Positions 10,932 to 20,962 of a stretch of 64,000 bases of DNA are shown here, piece by piece. The notes beneath the pieces are model-generated. The model was given only the letters and a program-made list of their open reading frames with translations. It was not told the origin of the DNA and ran no database searches. Position 1 is the stretch's first letter; the number at the start of each line of letters is the position of its first letter. The stretch comes from Effrenium voratum (Eukaryota > Sar > Dinophyceae > Suessiales > Symbiodiniaceae), in the NCBI GenBank assembly GCA_963377175.1, contig CAUJNA010003323.1:243438-307437 (forward strand), in the 5' to 3' direction. A program made the position numbers and the translations under genes.

Positions 10932-11002
10932 GCCTCTCCAAGGAGCAACGCCAAGCAGTCGGCATCCGGAGCTTCGACAGGCTCTTCAAGGATCATCCGC
11001 AG
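10932..11002 (+). CDS. Globin-like domain 2, A-helix exon
   Basis: The split GGC codon joins to the previous exon, giving FLA-G-LSKEQRQAV, then RSFDRLFKDHPQ. This is the start of a globin domain: LS..q...v..SF..LF..hP is the A-helix and AB pattern. The first domain is therefore followed at once by a second. Acceptor CCTCGAG|GC; donor ATCCGCAG|GCGCGG (GC) in phase 0. The open frame runs on as ARIDSCW, so a longer exon is possible, but the GC donor keeps the AG|GC symmetry of the other introns and keeps phase. Confidence 0.65.
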
Positions 11003-12651
11003 GCGCGGATCGATTCGTGTTGGCTGATTCTTTTTTTTTGGTTTCATGTCATTTTTGTTTTCATTTCAGGGTGTCCGAGCAATTCCCTGTTTGGCTCGTT
11101 TTGGCTGAACCGATCGCAATGAGAAGAGGGTGCTGAATCAAACCATGTTTTATTTCATGTGGTGTCCGAGCCAAATGGATTCTTCGTTTTCTTTGAGGGT
11201 GTCCGAGCCCTATGCTTCCAAAGCCTATTAAAAAAATAGTCGTTGTGACAACCCCGGTTTTTTGATAAAGACTATTTTTTGATGACGAGCGGCAGCCTCG
11301 GTTTTGGACTGGAACAGGGACTAGGAAAGACTTGACGCTAAGGCCGCCTCATAGGATCCCAAAGCCGAATACGTATTTTCATATGCAGCAATATGTGGTA
11401 CAATCTTCAAGGCTAATGTTGGCTTCTATGTTGCTTGGTTTCTTAACATGGCCATGTAGCGCGTGAGGGTGAATCCTCTTCTGACCGTTTCTGTCCTTCT
11501 TTTGCCCCACCTTCTTAGCCAAACCAAACAAAACGGGACAGCAAACATCTTTACCCATCACAGCAACCATTCCAGGATGAGAATGTTGATCTTCTGGGTC
11601 CCCTGCAAAATTTGCCCGTTCTACGCCAAAAAATAGTGGTTCTACGCCAAAAAATAGTGGTTCTACGCCAAAAAAATAGTGGTTCTACGCCAAAAAATGG
11701 TGTTTCTACGGTTTTTCTACGCTTTGTCTATGGTTTGTCTACGCACACGACGTTTTTGGAGCTGTGTGAAAATTGGAGCGGAAAAACAAGCACAAAGTTG
11801 CTTGTTGTTCGTGCCACCTGCGCAAAATTGCAGAGGAAAATTCTAGAATTTGCTAGAATAAAGGCTCCGTCTACGCAAGACTTTCAGCAGGTGCATTGCG
11901 CAAACACGAAAGGGCGCCGAGGACCCCATCAATAAATAGTAATCTACTGGCTCCCAAGGCTTCTTAAGAGGTTGCAATAGCAGGCATAATTTCGATAAAA
12001 AAAAAAAAAAAAAAAAAAAACAATCTAACAACCCAAAATGGACCCCAAAGGCCAATGTAAAAAATAGGGGTTGTCAATGCAAAAAATAGGGGTTGAACAA
12101 CCCCTATTATAAAAATAGTCGAGGAAGCATAGGGCGAGCCATTTTTCCCCCCTTTTTGGCTCCTCCTAGAAGTGGCGCTCGTTTCAAGTTGAAAGCCAGC
12201 AGTACATTGGATCAACTGTTGAAGGGGCACTCTTGCGTAACCCCTGCAGTGTCCCTCTGTTGGGTTTCAAAGGGAATCTAAATCACTACTGGGAATTTCA
12301 ACGGTTCCACTGTTTCTGGCAGAAAATGGGTGGAGAAGGAAGTTATGCCTCCTTTCCCCAAGTTGGGCGTCAGTGGTTGGGAAGTTGGGGGATCACCCCC
12401 ATTAGGGCTCCGACCAATGCACCATCTTGACCAAACGGTTTGCCGAGTCCTCTTCTTGGGGAATGAAAAGGAAGATGCTGGAACAGATCTTCCAGGACCA
12501 TTCCTCAATGCCGAAAGCGCCCCGCGAGTTGTGCTGTTTGGGCCCCCCCCTTGGAGGAACGGACCGCCCTCCCTACTCAAAAAGGGTCAGACTTGACTTC
12601 CTCCAAAAACGGTTTCTTCGAAAAGGGGGTCAGAAGGCAAACCTGTTCCAG
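11003..12651. other. Intron with 21-bp tandem repeat and poly-A tract
   Basis: 1,649 bp. Holds a TTCTACGCCAAAAAATAGTGG tandem repeat (about 11609-11710), an A-run (11998-12020), duplicated AAAAAATAGGGGTTG pieces (12058-12110) and a family I fragment (12260-12320). No exon is seen apart from those listed. Confidence 0.5.
11609..11710. repeat. 21-22 bp tandem repeat
   Basis: Four to five head-to-tail copies of TTCTACGCCAAAAAATAGTGG, the third with one extra A and the last diverging to GGTGTTTCTACGG, followed by further TCTACG words. Confidence 0.8.
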
Positions 12652-12705
12652 GTGTCCCAACATTTCAAGCAGTCGAACATGCGCCTGGCCTTCATTGTTG
12701 GCAAG
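12652..12705 (+). CDS. Globin-like domain 2, D-E helix exon
   Basis: After CTGTTCCAG the frame, phase 0 on both sides, gives VSQHFKQSNMRLAFIVGK. It lies between the A-helix and EF-corner exons, where a globin needs a helical D/E segment, and its amphipathic pattern fits. The donor is placed at GGCAAG|GCACTC (GC) by analogy. The frame stays open as ALAAWTAIQ, so the exon may be about 12 nt longer. At 54 nt it is among the smallest exons in the gene. Confidence 0.55.
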
Positions 12706-13627
12706 GCACTCGCCGCTTGGACCGCAATTCAGGCCACACGGAGGGTTGGTATTCGCTTTGTGCACTGGAAGTTGCTGACAAGACCTACTGTGGATGGACA
12801 GAATCCTGCACCACTTGGTGGTTTATCCCCCGAATTCTGAGGGTTTTATCCTTCCCGACCGGTGCCGGACAAGGTGCACGACCTCCTTGTGCGAGGCCTG
12901 TGTGGCCAGAAAAGAGCCCAGCCAAAAGGCAGGGCCTCTCTAGGTCTCTAGGGGCTGGGGCAAGGTTGTCTGAGGTAAGGCTCGGCTGGTTTTCCTGGGG
13001 CCAGCTTGGCGCCCCCCGGCTTTCTTAAGGGAACACCCTCCATTTTGTTGGGAAAAACAAAGCATGTTTGGTGTGGGGTTTAAAGGGAAGCCAAAAGGAA
13101 TTTGGGGGTTCCCTACAAACAGGAACAAACAACAATGTTTGGTTTGGGTTTGCAGGAAGACCTAAAGGAAAACCACCAACCATGTTTGAGGGGTGGCCTA
13201 GAAAACAACACACCCAAGTGGGAGGTTGCCCCAAACTGCTGTTTGGTGTGCTTTTTTTTTGGGTTGCAGGATCTCCGGATCTGTTCATTGTCATTGTTTA
13301 GAGCCAATCAAGTCTAGGCAGCACTGCCCCAGTCTTTCCCAGGGATCCGTCTTTCTGAGGGAAACGTGTCCAAAATCCACAAAAAAGGGACGCTTTGATT
13401 GAAAAGAACGATGGTTGACACCGGAGAATCAATCCTTAGAACAAGGTCCCGCAAACCAAAACCAATGGCTGCATTGATCATGACCGACAGTGGCGGTCGC
13501 GTAAATGGGACTCTGCTGCCCCAAAATGTTCATTTTCCACGGGTAGCTTGGCGGTCTGCGGGTCGTTTTGTTTCGGGGGAAAAACGGCGCCCGGTTGGGA
13601 ACCCGCCGCAAAGTCGTTCGAGCCCAG
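12706..13627. other. Intron with two family C copies
   Basis: 922 bp. Contains half of family E (12788-12815) and two adjacent family C derivatives (13060-13115 and 13135-13215), followed by a T-rich tract. Donor GC, acceptor GCCCAG|G. Confidence 0.5.
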
Positions 13628-13711
13628 GACTTCGCAGTGCAGCTCTTCGACGCGCCGGCGAAGGTGGAGGATGAGATGACGGCGCTGGGGCTGAAGCACA
13701 TCATGTTCCAG
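13628..13711 (+). CDS. Globin-like domain 2, EF-corner exon with proximal histidine
   Basis: The exon reads DFAVQLFDAPAKVEDEM then TALGLKHIMFQ. The LG.KH motif is the F-helix proximal histidine signature, which ligates haem iron in globins, and the preceding dap..ve.em helix is typical of the E-F region. Both ends are phase 0. Acceptor GAGCCCAG|GAC; donor TTCCAG|GCGCGA (GC). The frame continues open to a TAG at about 13745, but that part overlaps a family I repeat copy, so it is read as intron. This is one of the two strongest globin exons. Confidence 0.7.
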
Positions 13712-14649
13712 GCGCGAGCGGCGGTCCATGTGCTGATTTTCCAATAGTGGTAGATTCCTTTTAAAGCCAACAGGGCAAAATAAGAAATATGTTTAAGCAA
13801 ATGGAAATGATAGTTTGAGGATTCCCTTAACTTTAGGCCACCTTGTGTGAGACATTTTGGCGACCCCCTCAAAAAGGAATCCTCCACTACGAGGGCGTCG
13901 ATCATTTTTCCACAACAGCTGGCCAAACGACCCCCCCTGCCAGGCGCCCATCTGCTGAAATGGCCATGGGTCAAAATCAAAATCGTACCCCCAGTGAACA
14001 TCCCAATTCCCACTAAAATAGGTTCTAGAATGGGTGGTGCACCTACCCCAAAATGGTACCGTTGGTTTTCACCCACAGCCAAATGAATCTATGTTTGATT
14101 TCGGCCTCTTGGTTTTATAGGGGAATCGATTTTTCACTACTGTTGTTTTTCTGGAGATGGCTCTGAATTTTAATTAGGGACCCGAAATGGTGGACATCAG
14201 AATTCGGTGGGGATCCATGTCCACCACTTTGGAGTGGGTTAACTATTGAGGTTCATTGCCATATATGTTTTATTTTCGCCTTGGTTGTAGAGGGAACCGA
14301 TTTGTTCACTCTGTTCTTTTTTTCTTTTCCTTCTTCTTCTTCTTTTCAGTAACTCCAGGTGGCCTTGCTGTGGATGGAAAAGCGACATCCGCTTCTCGCG
14401 CCACCTGAAAATCCTAGAAACCCTCACCACTGGCTTGGTTAAGCCGTGCTTCCAATTTGCTGAAATGAGAATATTATTTTTTAGTTTCCGTGGAAATGGA
14501 AGAAGTTGAAGCAGGGAGTCCTTGCTGTGGATTGAAAGTGAAATCCATACAACGGACCACGAAATGAAACCATGGTTGACACGCTTGCTCGTTTGTATTT
14601 ACAGGGAATCATCATTCTAGATGTTTTTTAAGGTTAGCCATTCGAGTCG

Positions 14650-14694
14650 CAGGTGACTCCTCAGGTGACTCCTCAGGTGACTCCTCAGGTGACA
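14650..14694. repeat. 15-bp tandem repeat
   Basis: Three head-to-tail copies of CAGGTGACTCCT plus a partial fourth (CAGGTGAC). Confidence 0.8.
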
Positions 14695-15289
14695 AGGACA
14701 CCTGCAGCTTTTCGGCTGACGTTACTTCTGGAGACAGCTGTTCCTTTGAATCTCCGGGTCCCTGGATGACCTTGATAGGGTTTCCTCCATTTCCCTTTTC
14801 GCACCTATCGCACCTCCAAAAGTGGCGATCGGTTCACTGGAAACCACCAGTGAATTGCAACCTAAGGGGAGGTCCGTTGACCCCTGGCACGTTTGGTTGG
14901 AAATAGATGGATTCAACTGTGTTAGATTGGCTTCATTCCATTTACCAGGGCCGAACGGATTTTTTTGCGGAAAGGTCACCCATGCATGGTTCCAGGGGGT
15001 GGTGTTCCGGAAATGTTTCCATGGCCTGTATTCCAGTGGAGAAATGGGGAGTTGGGGTACTCTTTCGGGGGTCCGTGACTCGACTTAGCAAAAAATAGCC
15101 TGGGAAAAAAGACGGGTTGGGAGTGTTCTATTTGCAGCTACCCGTTTTGGGGTGGAATTCAACGGGCAACCTCAGTTTTGTTTTTTTCCCGCGGTCGGCC
15201 GTGAAGTCTCGCAAATCGAGGCTTCAAAGCGAAAAAAGTCCCTTGGATTCCAAAGCTCAAGGAGAGGATTGGCTTAGCTAGGTCCCCCA

Positions 15290-15390
15290 GTAGTCCCCTT
15301 CTCTCCCCTTTTTTGGTTGGGAGAGACAAAGCTGACAAAAATCGGGTACCAACTTATTCTAACCTCCTCCTGGAGGACCTAGCTAGGATC
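15290..15390. repeat. Family K element (reference copy)
   Basis: CCCTTTTTTGGTTGGGAGAG, ACCAACTTATTCTAACCTCC and TGGAGGACCTAGCTAG. Copies: 24400-24505, 50045-50138 and a truncated one at 38048-38085. The copies end in CTAG, a potential 3' splice site. Confidence 0.65.
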
Positions 15391-15420
15391 CAGGCAAGCC
15401 AAACCGTTTTTCGTGCCGAG

Positions 15421-15495
15421 GCGAACGCGCAGCACTGTGGTCCCTGGGTCTCCTCCGTGGCAGCGGAAATCCAACGCATCTCCTCCCAAGAGGAG
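15421..15495 (+). CDS. Globin-like domain 2, F-G exon
   Basis: Phase 0 to phase 0, it reads ANAQHCGPWVSSV then AAEIQRISSQEE. In position and pattern it is the F-G link and G helix (h.gpwv.sv.aei), directly after KHIMFQ. Acceptor GTGCCGAG|GCG; donor GAGGAG|GCGGGG (GC). The first codons match the donor of the previous intron (AG|GCG at both), so the exact cut cannot be fixed from DNA alone. The frame is open on both sides, and boundaries follow the AG|GC rule seen in the rest of the gene. Confidence 0.6.
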
Positions 15496-15543
15496 GCGGG
15501 GGTCTCCTCCGAAACGACTCCCCTGCAGCGTTTACGACCCTTC

Positions 15544-15660
15544 ATTTGCTGAAATGAATAGTTTTTAAGTTTCCCTTGTTGGTTTTCAAAGGAATTCATC
15601 ACTACTGGACATATCTTTTAATGTTTTTTGCGGGGCTTTAGCCAAATGGAAGGGAAGGAA
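15544..15660. repeat. Family I element (reference copy)
   Basis: CATTTGCTGAAATGAATAGT, TTCCCTTGTTGGTTTTCAAA, GGAATTCATCACTACTGGAC and a CCAAATGGAAGG end, the last being the inverse of the first word. Copies: 9975-10135, 13726-13815 (inverted), 14085-14175, 14460-14620, 24905-25025, 37130-37225 and 56050-56110. Confidence 0.65.
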
Positions 15661-16261
15661 TCCAAAAGAGGTGTCTCCCAGGAGCTTCCTCTACAAATGG
15701 TGGTTGGGTTCCTTGTTAATCTGAAGGGGAGTACTTGATATCGTAGGGATTAATTTATGACACCTCCGAAGGTATTTTTTGCTGTGTGCTCTCGAGGTCC
15801 GCGTTGCAAGACCCAAAAAGCCCCGGCAAAAGAAGCCAGGTTGTTGGTGGCCCTTTCGGCCAGGTCCTTCGCGTCCTGATTCGCATTCGCATTCGGCCAA
15901 GGACACCTGCCGCCTTTCTTTTTTCTTTTCCGTGGCCGGTAAATCTGGGTAAGAGACAGCTGTTCCCTTGAGACCTCGTATCGCGGGATGCCGGAATGAG
16001 GCTGTTTTCAAGGCGTCTCTTGAGAGCAAAACCAAGTCCTTTGGGGGACAACACCATTCCATTCCGACCATTCACAAATGTTTCACATGACCCTGGACCT
16101 TTTTTTTTCCGGGTCCTTACATTCCCCGCTTCGGGAGAAGGAGTCGAACCACGTTTTTTTTGCCGTGGGGGTTGGCTAAGGCCCACCGAAGCCCAACCCC
16201 AGAAGAGGTCCTTCTCAAGAAATGGTTGGATTTCAACATGTAATGATGTAATGTTGACTCC

Positions 16262-16392
16262 ATACTGTGGATGGACGAAATCCATTTCGCACCACTTTGC
16301 AACCATGGGAAACCGTTGTCGGTTGGCATTTACAGGGGAATCATCATTCCAGGGTGTCTTAGGTGGTGCAGGATTTCGTCCATCCACAGTAT
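16262..16392. repeat. Family E element with 22-bp perfect terminal inverted repeats
   Basis: The ends are ATACTGTGGATGGACGAAAT(CC) and its exact reverse complement. The interior carries GGGGAATCATCATTCCAGGG and CTTAGGTGGTGCA. A second near-complete copy in the opposite orientation lies at 42748-42873. Half copies occur near 6560-6615 and 12788-12815. Size and perfect ends suggest a recently active non-autonomous element. Confidence 0.85.
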
Positions 16393-17321
16393 GAATCAAC
16401 CAGCCAGTTTATTCCATTCGGGCAATGAGGTCACCCCTCCGTTAAGTGGTCTGATTCCCCCACGAATCCCCCCAAAAAATACACCACCCCCCCCCCCCCG
16501 GGAAAAAATAAAATAACAAAATGAATAAATAAAAACAACAACAACTGGGGTTGATCAGTATGGTCAACATTCCCCCCGCTCCCATGGCCCGATACCCAGT
16601 CAAGGGAGTCAATAAGTCTGCCGAACTGGCCGTGGCTGAAAGGGAGAGAGCCATCGCGTTGTTTTCTGGATGGCACCTCCTTTACCCCTTTTACCCTGGG
16701 CTTGTCTCAACCTCCCGCCAGCGGCCTGACATTTTCTCGGGGCTGCCTTTTGGTTCCCAAGACCCTCGCCCAAATCGGGAGCGGCCTCAAACAAAAAATC
16801 GGAACACTTGTCCCATGCGACGCCCCAATCGGGTAGCCTGAAAACAGAAGCACTGGCCTCCTTCCCATGGGTCTGTGGTTTGTTAAAAAGAAGGGAGAAG
16901 AAACAATAGCCTCAGAAAAGCTGGAGCTTCCCATTGGGTTGGTACTGTACCGGTCCCCCCCCCTTCTTCGCCTTCCCGCTCGCCCGGCTCCGAAACCTTC
17001 AAATTGGGTAGCCTCAAAAAGACGGAGCTTTTCCATGGTACCCGCCCCAGCCTCAAAAAAAACGGAGCTTTTCCCATGAGTTGGTCCCCCCCCCTCCCAA
17101 CTGCCCGATTTCGCACCCCGAAGCGGCCAGCAACTTGAGCGCGAACCTCGATCTAGCCCGGCCGTACCTCTTACTTAGCTTTACCTTGAGCTTTACACGG
17201 TATTTGAGGCGGTTTTTCTCCATTTGAGGCTATTTGGGGGGGGAAACGAGAAGCCGCAAAAAAGAACCGGAGCTTCCCATGTTGGTATTTCCCCCGAAGC
17301 CGAAGCCGAAGCCTGGGGCAG

Positions 17322-17405
17322 GCGGAGGCCTGCAACTACGCCCTCTGCGTCATCGGCGGGGTGCTGGGCTATGCGCTGGAGACCGGCACCACCCCCGTGC
17401 TCCAG
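17322..17405 (+). CDS. Globin-like domain 2, H-helix exon
   Basis: Reads AEACNYALCVIGGVLG then YALETGTTPVLQ. This is the hydrophobic C-terminal helix of a globin domain (ALcviG.vlgYALE.G..P). The exon is 28 codons, phase 0 to phase 0. Acceptor CCTGGGGCAG|GCG, donor GTGCTCCAG|GCGACC (GC); both edges read AG|GCG. A shorter version starting at GCGGAG|GCC is possible. High G/C at third positions and abrupt flanks make this a secure exon. Confidence 0.7.
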
Positions 17406-19771
17406 GCGACCGGAACCGGGATTTGGGTGGCAAGCGGGAGCCTAGGGTTCCCCCCCTCGGTAAAAGAATGGGACCCAATTTGGATGACAATTTTTAGGTA
17501 AACAATGTTGGTGAAATATGAACCCAAGCTTTGTCTTAATGGTGGTTTGAAATTCAGGGGGGAGGTTGTTGGCCAAATCCGGTGTGTAAGTGGGAACCCC
17601 ACAGAGTGCCAGGAAACTTGGAATCACAAAGCCCAGAAAAGCATCCTCTTGGCATTGCTTCTAAAGTGAGCTTTTAAACAGAATCCCTTAAGAAGGCGGT
17701 TGCAAAATTCACGCTAAGTGTCCACATACGGGTGGGGGGAGGGGGGGAGCAGATGCTGCCGGGCTGTGGGGAAGGGCGATGATTTTCAGGCATGTTTTGC
17801 GCGGGCCGGTCGAAATCATGTGATTTGCGTGCTTCAAGGATGTGTTTCGTCCAAACTCGCAGCTGCCTGGAGTAGAACCGCTAGAACACGAGAAGCGCAA
17901 CACTACTTGCTGCAGCTCTCCTCCCCCCGTAGTGTGTCCCATCTTTGCATTTTGGTTGCTTCTAGTTGGTTTAGTGAGGTCTTTCCGAATTTAAACCACA
18001 AGTTGCTGACTTTTAGCAGGGGATCTGCAAACGGACATCCCACCCCCTTGAGCTATTCAAAGGCACCGAGTGTCAATTCACAGACAAAAGCACAGTCTCC
18101 GCAATTCCGACTCAGGCGGTGGTGAAGGATGATGCAAAGGCGTGGCAGGGGGCGAATGCTTGCGCCAGATGAATCCGAATCACAGAGGCCCCGTAAAATA
18201 TACAAGATCAGTACAAGAAACTTGGTGGTTCCCAGCGAATCGTCAGTTCCAGATATTTTTAGATCTTTTTGTTGGTTGAGAGGTAGTTTCCATTTAACCC
18301 ACTATAAGTTTGGGGGGATTTGAGAACAGCCAAGGAAAGGGAACAGGAAAGGGAACTGCCACGGATTAGTATGGTCCTCAGGATCCGAACCCTTAACATA
18401 CACCGCTTTCCGAAAGTAATATTGGAGTTGCTGACATGGTGCTGAGCAATGCATCACACTAGTTGCAGCGCTGATGAACATGACACCCAAGAGGAGATTC
18501 CTCTATGTCACTGTGTTGAGTTTCACGTGATGTTTTTGCAGGGGCGTATACGCCCCCCACTCTTGGCGATGTAGCAAACCCGTTCAGAGGCGAGCCTCTT
18601 GCTTCCGGGTCCGAGATATCCCTCTCAAACGATGTCCCATTCAAGAAGTCACCAACCCTTGCCGGTTCCCAGCCATATGGTCCCTTAGACATTCAGAGCT
18701 TAGAAGGATCTATGGTGTGCCCCACTGAACGCTTGACTTGTCATGGATCAAGCAACCACTAAGAGCAATCATGATACGGCTCTGTATTATTGGAGGGTAC
18801 CCCTTGTTTTGTGGTTTGAAAGGAAACCAAGAGGACAACCACAATTTTGGGGTCCGCTAAAAAACGGCAGGCCCACATTGAGGTAGACCAAATATGTCAC
18901 AGACACAGAGAAAGGTGACGGATGCTTGGGTTCACCTTCCGATTGGCCGGGTGTTTTAATGCAAGCCCCTTTCTAGGATGGGCAAAATTTCCGTGTCGCG
19001 CCAGATTGGAACACCATGAAATGGCAGAACAGAGACTCTTATTGGGAATCGGACCCCAAACTTTGAGGTTTCCTTCCGTTAGTTTGCAGGAGAGTACCCG
19101 CCCATCCACGAACAAGGAACCCACCAGAGGGACCGTAAAGGACGACGGTCTTCCAGGACCCCGAAACGTCTCACTTTGTTTTTGTTTCTTCGTTTTTTTT
19201 CCTCGGTTCTCTTTATTCTTAGGTCGGGTGCTGCGGAGAAAAACAAGAGTCCGTTTTGTGCAAGCCCATAGCGTTTGGGTTGTAAAGGGGGTGTTTTTAC
19301 GGCACGATTCTTTTGTTACTGGCTATATGTGGATGCGAGGTACCCCGTTTTTAAAGGGCCAAACGGCAGGTTCCATTCTAGTGGAAAGGAGGGAGTAAAT
19401 ACCAAGGAAACCCTCCCACCAATAAACATGGAACCCGACGTTCGGGGGTCCTGGTTTGGACCATTGTCCTTTTAAAGGGAACGGGTCCCGAACGTCAGGT
19501 TCCATGTAAAAAGGGCGGCAGGGAGTAAATAGGTGCTCAGCAGGGAACGAGTTGGAATGGCCCCGAGATAAATTGTCACTTGCGGTTTCCTTTAAGGGAA
19601 TCTTTCGGATTCATTCCCAACACCCGGAAGGTCATTCGATCCCTTTTGGTGTGGTTTCCTTTATTCGGGAATCCCAAAACGGTTCATTCCATTTCTCATT
19701 CCCTACCCAGCGCACCAACCCGCCGTGTCGGCCCCGACCGAGTCGAGTCGCCGAGTCGCCGAGTCGCCAAG
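17406..19771. other. Intron with families A, B, C and H
   Basis: 2,366 bp. Family B (17960-18045 and 18265-18320), family C (18790-18880, 19275-19360), family H (19427-19506) and family A (19560-19710). The GGGAGTAAAT word occurs on both sides of the H element. The intron ends in a CGAGTCGC triplicate just before the acceptor GCCAAG|GCG. Confidence 0.5.
19427..19506. repeat. Family H inverted-repeat element
   Basis: 80 bp, starting CATGGAACCCGACGTTCGGG and ending with near-exact inverse CCCGAACGTCAGGTTCCATG. Diverged relatives (GGAACCCACCAGAG then CGAAACGTC) lie near 19115, 44745, 53630, 54605 and 59215. Confidence 0.8.
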
Positions 19772-19829
19772 GCGTTGCGCAAGGCGCTTCAGGCGACGCC
19801 CAGGGCTCAGCGCTTCGAGGCGGTGCTAG
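19772..19829 (+). CDS. Globin-like domain 2, C-terminal tail exon
   Basis: Reads ALRKALQATPRAQRFEAVL in the phase set by the previous exon, ending in phase 1 at GTGCTAG|GCGCGG (GC donor). It matches the tail of domain 1 (LEKAL..P...AQRFLA), which also exits in phase 1 before the next domain starts with G-LS. By that analogy a third domain or a new C-terminus should follow; I could not identify one with confidence in the next 8 kb. From 8240 to here eight exons give 595 nt of uninterrupted frame. Confidence 0.6.
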
Positions 19830-19854
19830 GCGCGGAAAAGGGCGCAGTGGCCCC

Positions 19855-19945
19855 GAAAGGGGTGGGTGGGTGGGGGGGTGGGGGGTGGGGGGGTGAGGAG
19901 GTGAGGGGGTTGGGGTGGGGGGTGGGTGGGGTGGGGGGGTGGGGT
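19855..19945. repeat. G-rich GGGTGGGG tract
   Basis: About 90 bp of GGGTGGG/GGGGTG with almost no other bases. It lies 25 bp inside the intron after the globin tail exon and could form a G-quadruplex in RNA or DNA. Confidence 0.8.
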
Positions 19946-20892
19946 TCCTATCCCAGTGATTTCATGTCCATCTGCCTGTTTTCTAGCGAGCTCACCGGGG
20001 GTATAAGGAGCTCACCATTGATCTTTTGGTCCTTTACTTGGGTTGCCATTCTCAATTCAGCTTTTGGAATTATAGTAAAGTTTGCAGACATTTCTTGGTT
20101 GTGTAGGTAACCAAGTGAACCACCCGATAGAAGCAAAAGGACGATGGCAAAGGGTTATCCACTGTACGGGGATGCACTGGGTATCCTGATTGATAAGGGT
20201 GTGAAATTTGTTCGAGGCTGGGTTCGAAAACCCCACGATTTTGGGGACCCGGCTTCTTGGGATTGCTTTCTTGGGAAACGTGGTTGCTGCTTTCTGTGGT
20301 ACCCTTGCAAAATCCAGGCATGGCCATGGACCACTTGCTGGGATCCTCAGAATCTGTTTGATTTGGGGATGACTAGATATGACATACAGAATCTGAGCGT
20401 TTCTTCTTTGGTGTACCCTGGAATTGGTTGGGCAAGAGTAAGCGAGCTTTTTATGAACACAAGTAAGCGAGCACAGGCCGGATGTTGACAAGGGCAACTG
20501 CTTCAACCTTGGTATTCCGCCTTTTTTCTTGCTGTTTCTCAGCAGGGAATGAGTTGGAGTGACCCCGAGATAAACCATCCCCTATGGTTTCCTTCAAAGG
20601 AATCCCCAGGTTCATTTCCACCACCCGGAAGGTCATTCAATACCTGTCGCACCAGCAAGTTTTGTACGCATGTTGACAGATCAACAGGGGGGGGCTGATC
20701 AGGTCACATGCGTCTTTCTCAAAATAGTAGTTTTCTTAAAACGGTTGGCTTCGTTTGGTTTGGTTTCCCAGTACAACCAAAACGGGGCTTGTCCAAGAAA
20801 AACTTGTGACGTGACAAAGCTCACGATCTGCAGGCCAAGCGGCCTAGTGAGCTCCGCTCTTCTTCTTCTTCTTTTTTGCTTTTTCTCCGCAG

Positions 20893-20962
20893 CTCTACCG
20901 TGGAACCTGATGCGAGCAAGTGTTCGGGTTCGCAAGTTGCGGACCCTCGGTCAAGGTTGCCG
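20893..20962 (+). CDS. Candidate exon, unknown
   Basis: Follows a strong CTTCTTCTTCTTTTTTGC tract and CCGCAG. In the phase required by the globin tail exon (phase 1) the frame is open: LPWNLMRASVRVRKLRTLG. It resembles no family I know. A family G repeat begins just after it (CAAAAGTGGCGATCG near 20980), which limits the exon to about 70 nt. Good acceptor and phase match, but weak protein signal. Confidence 0.27.

Larger units (their letters stand above)
13712..15420. other. Intron with families F, G, I, K and a 15-bp repeat
   Basis: 1,709 bp. Family I in inverted orientation (13726-13815), family F (13965-14095), several family I derivatives (14085-14320, 14460-14620), a TTC tract (14318-14347), a CTCAGGTGACTCCTC tandem repeat (14650-14694), family G (14790-14960) and family K (15290-15390). 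The K copy ends in CTAGCTAG just 30 nt before the acceptor. Confidence 0.5.
15496..17321. other. Intron with a perfect family E element
   Basis: 1,826 bp. Family I (15544-15660), the perfect family E element (16262-16392), a C-run (16488-16500) and several copies of a CGGAGCTTTTCCCATG word (16918-17285), each preceded by a CCTCAAAAA-like stretch, which suggests local duplications. GC donor; acceptor GGGGCAG|GCG. Confidence 0.5.

Noticed and set aside
11998..12020. Poly-A run as sign of a retroposed gene copy
   Set aside because: No upstream coding sequence or spliced-leader remnant and no target duplication; just a homopolymer in an intron.
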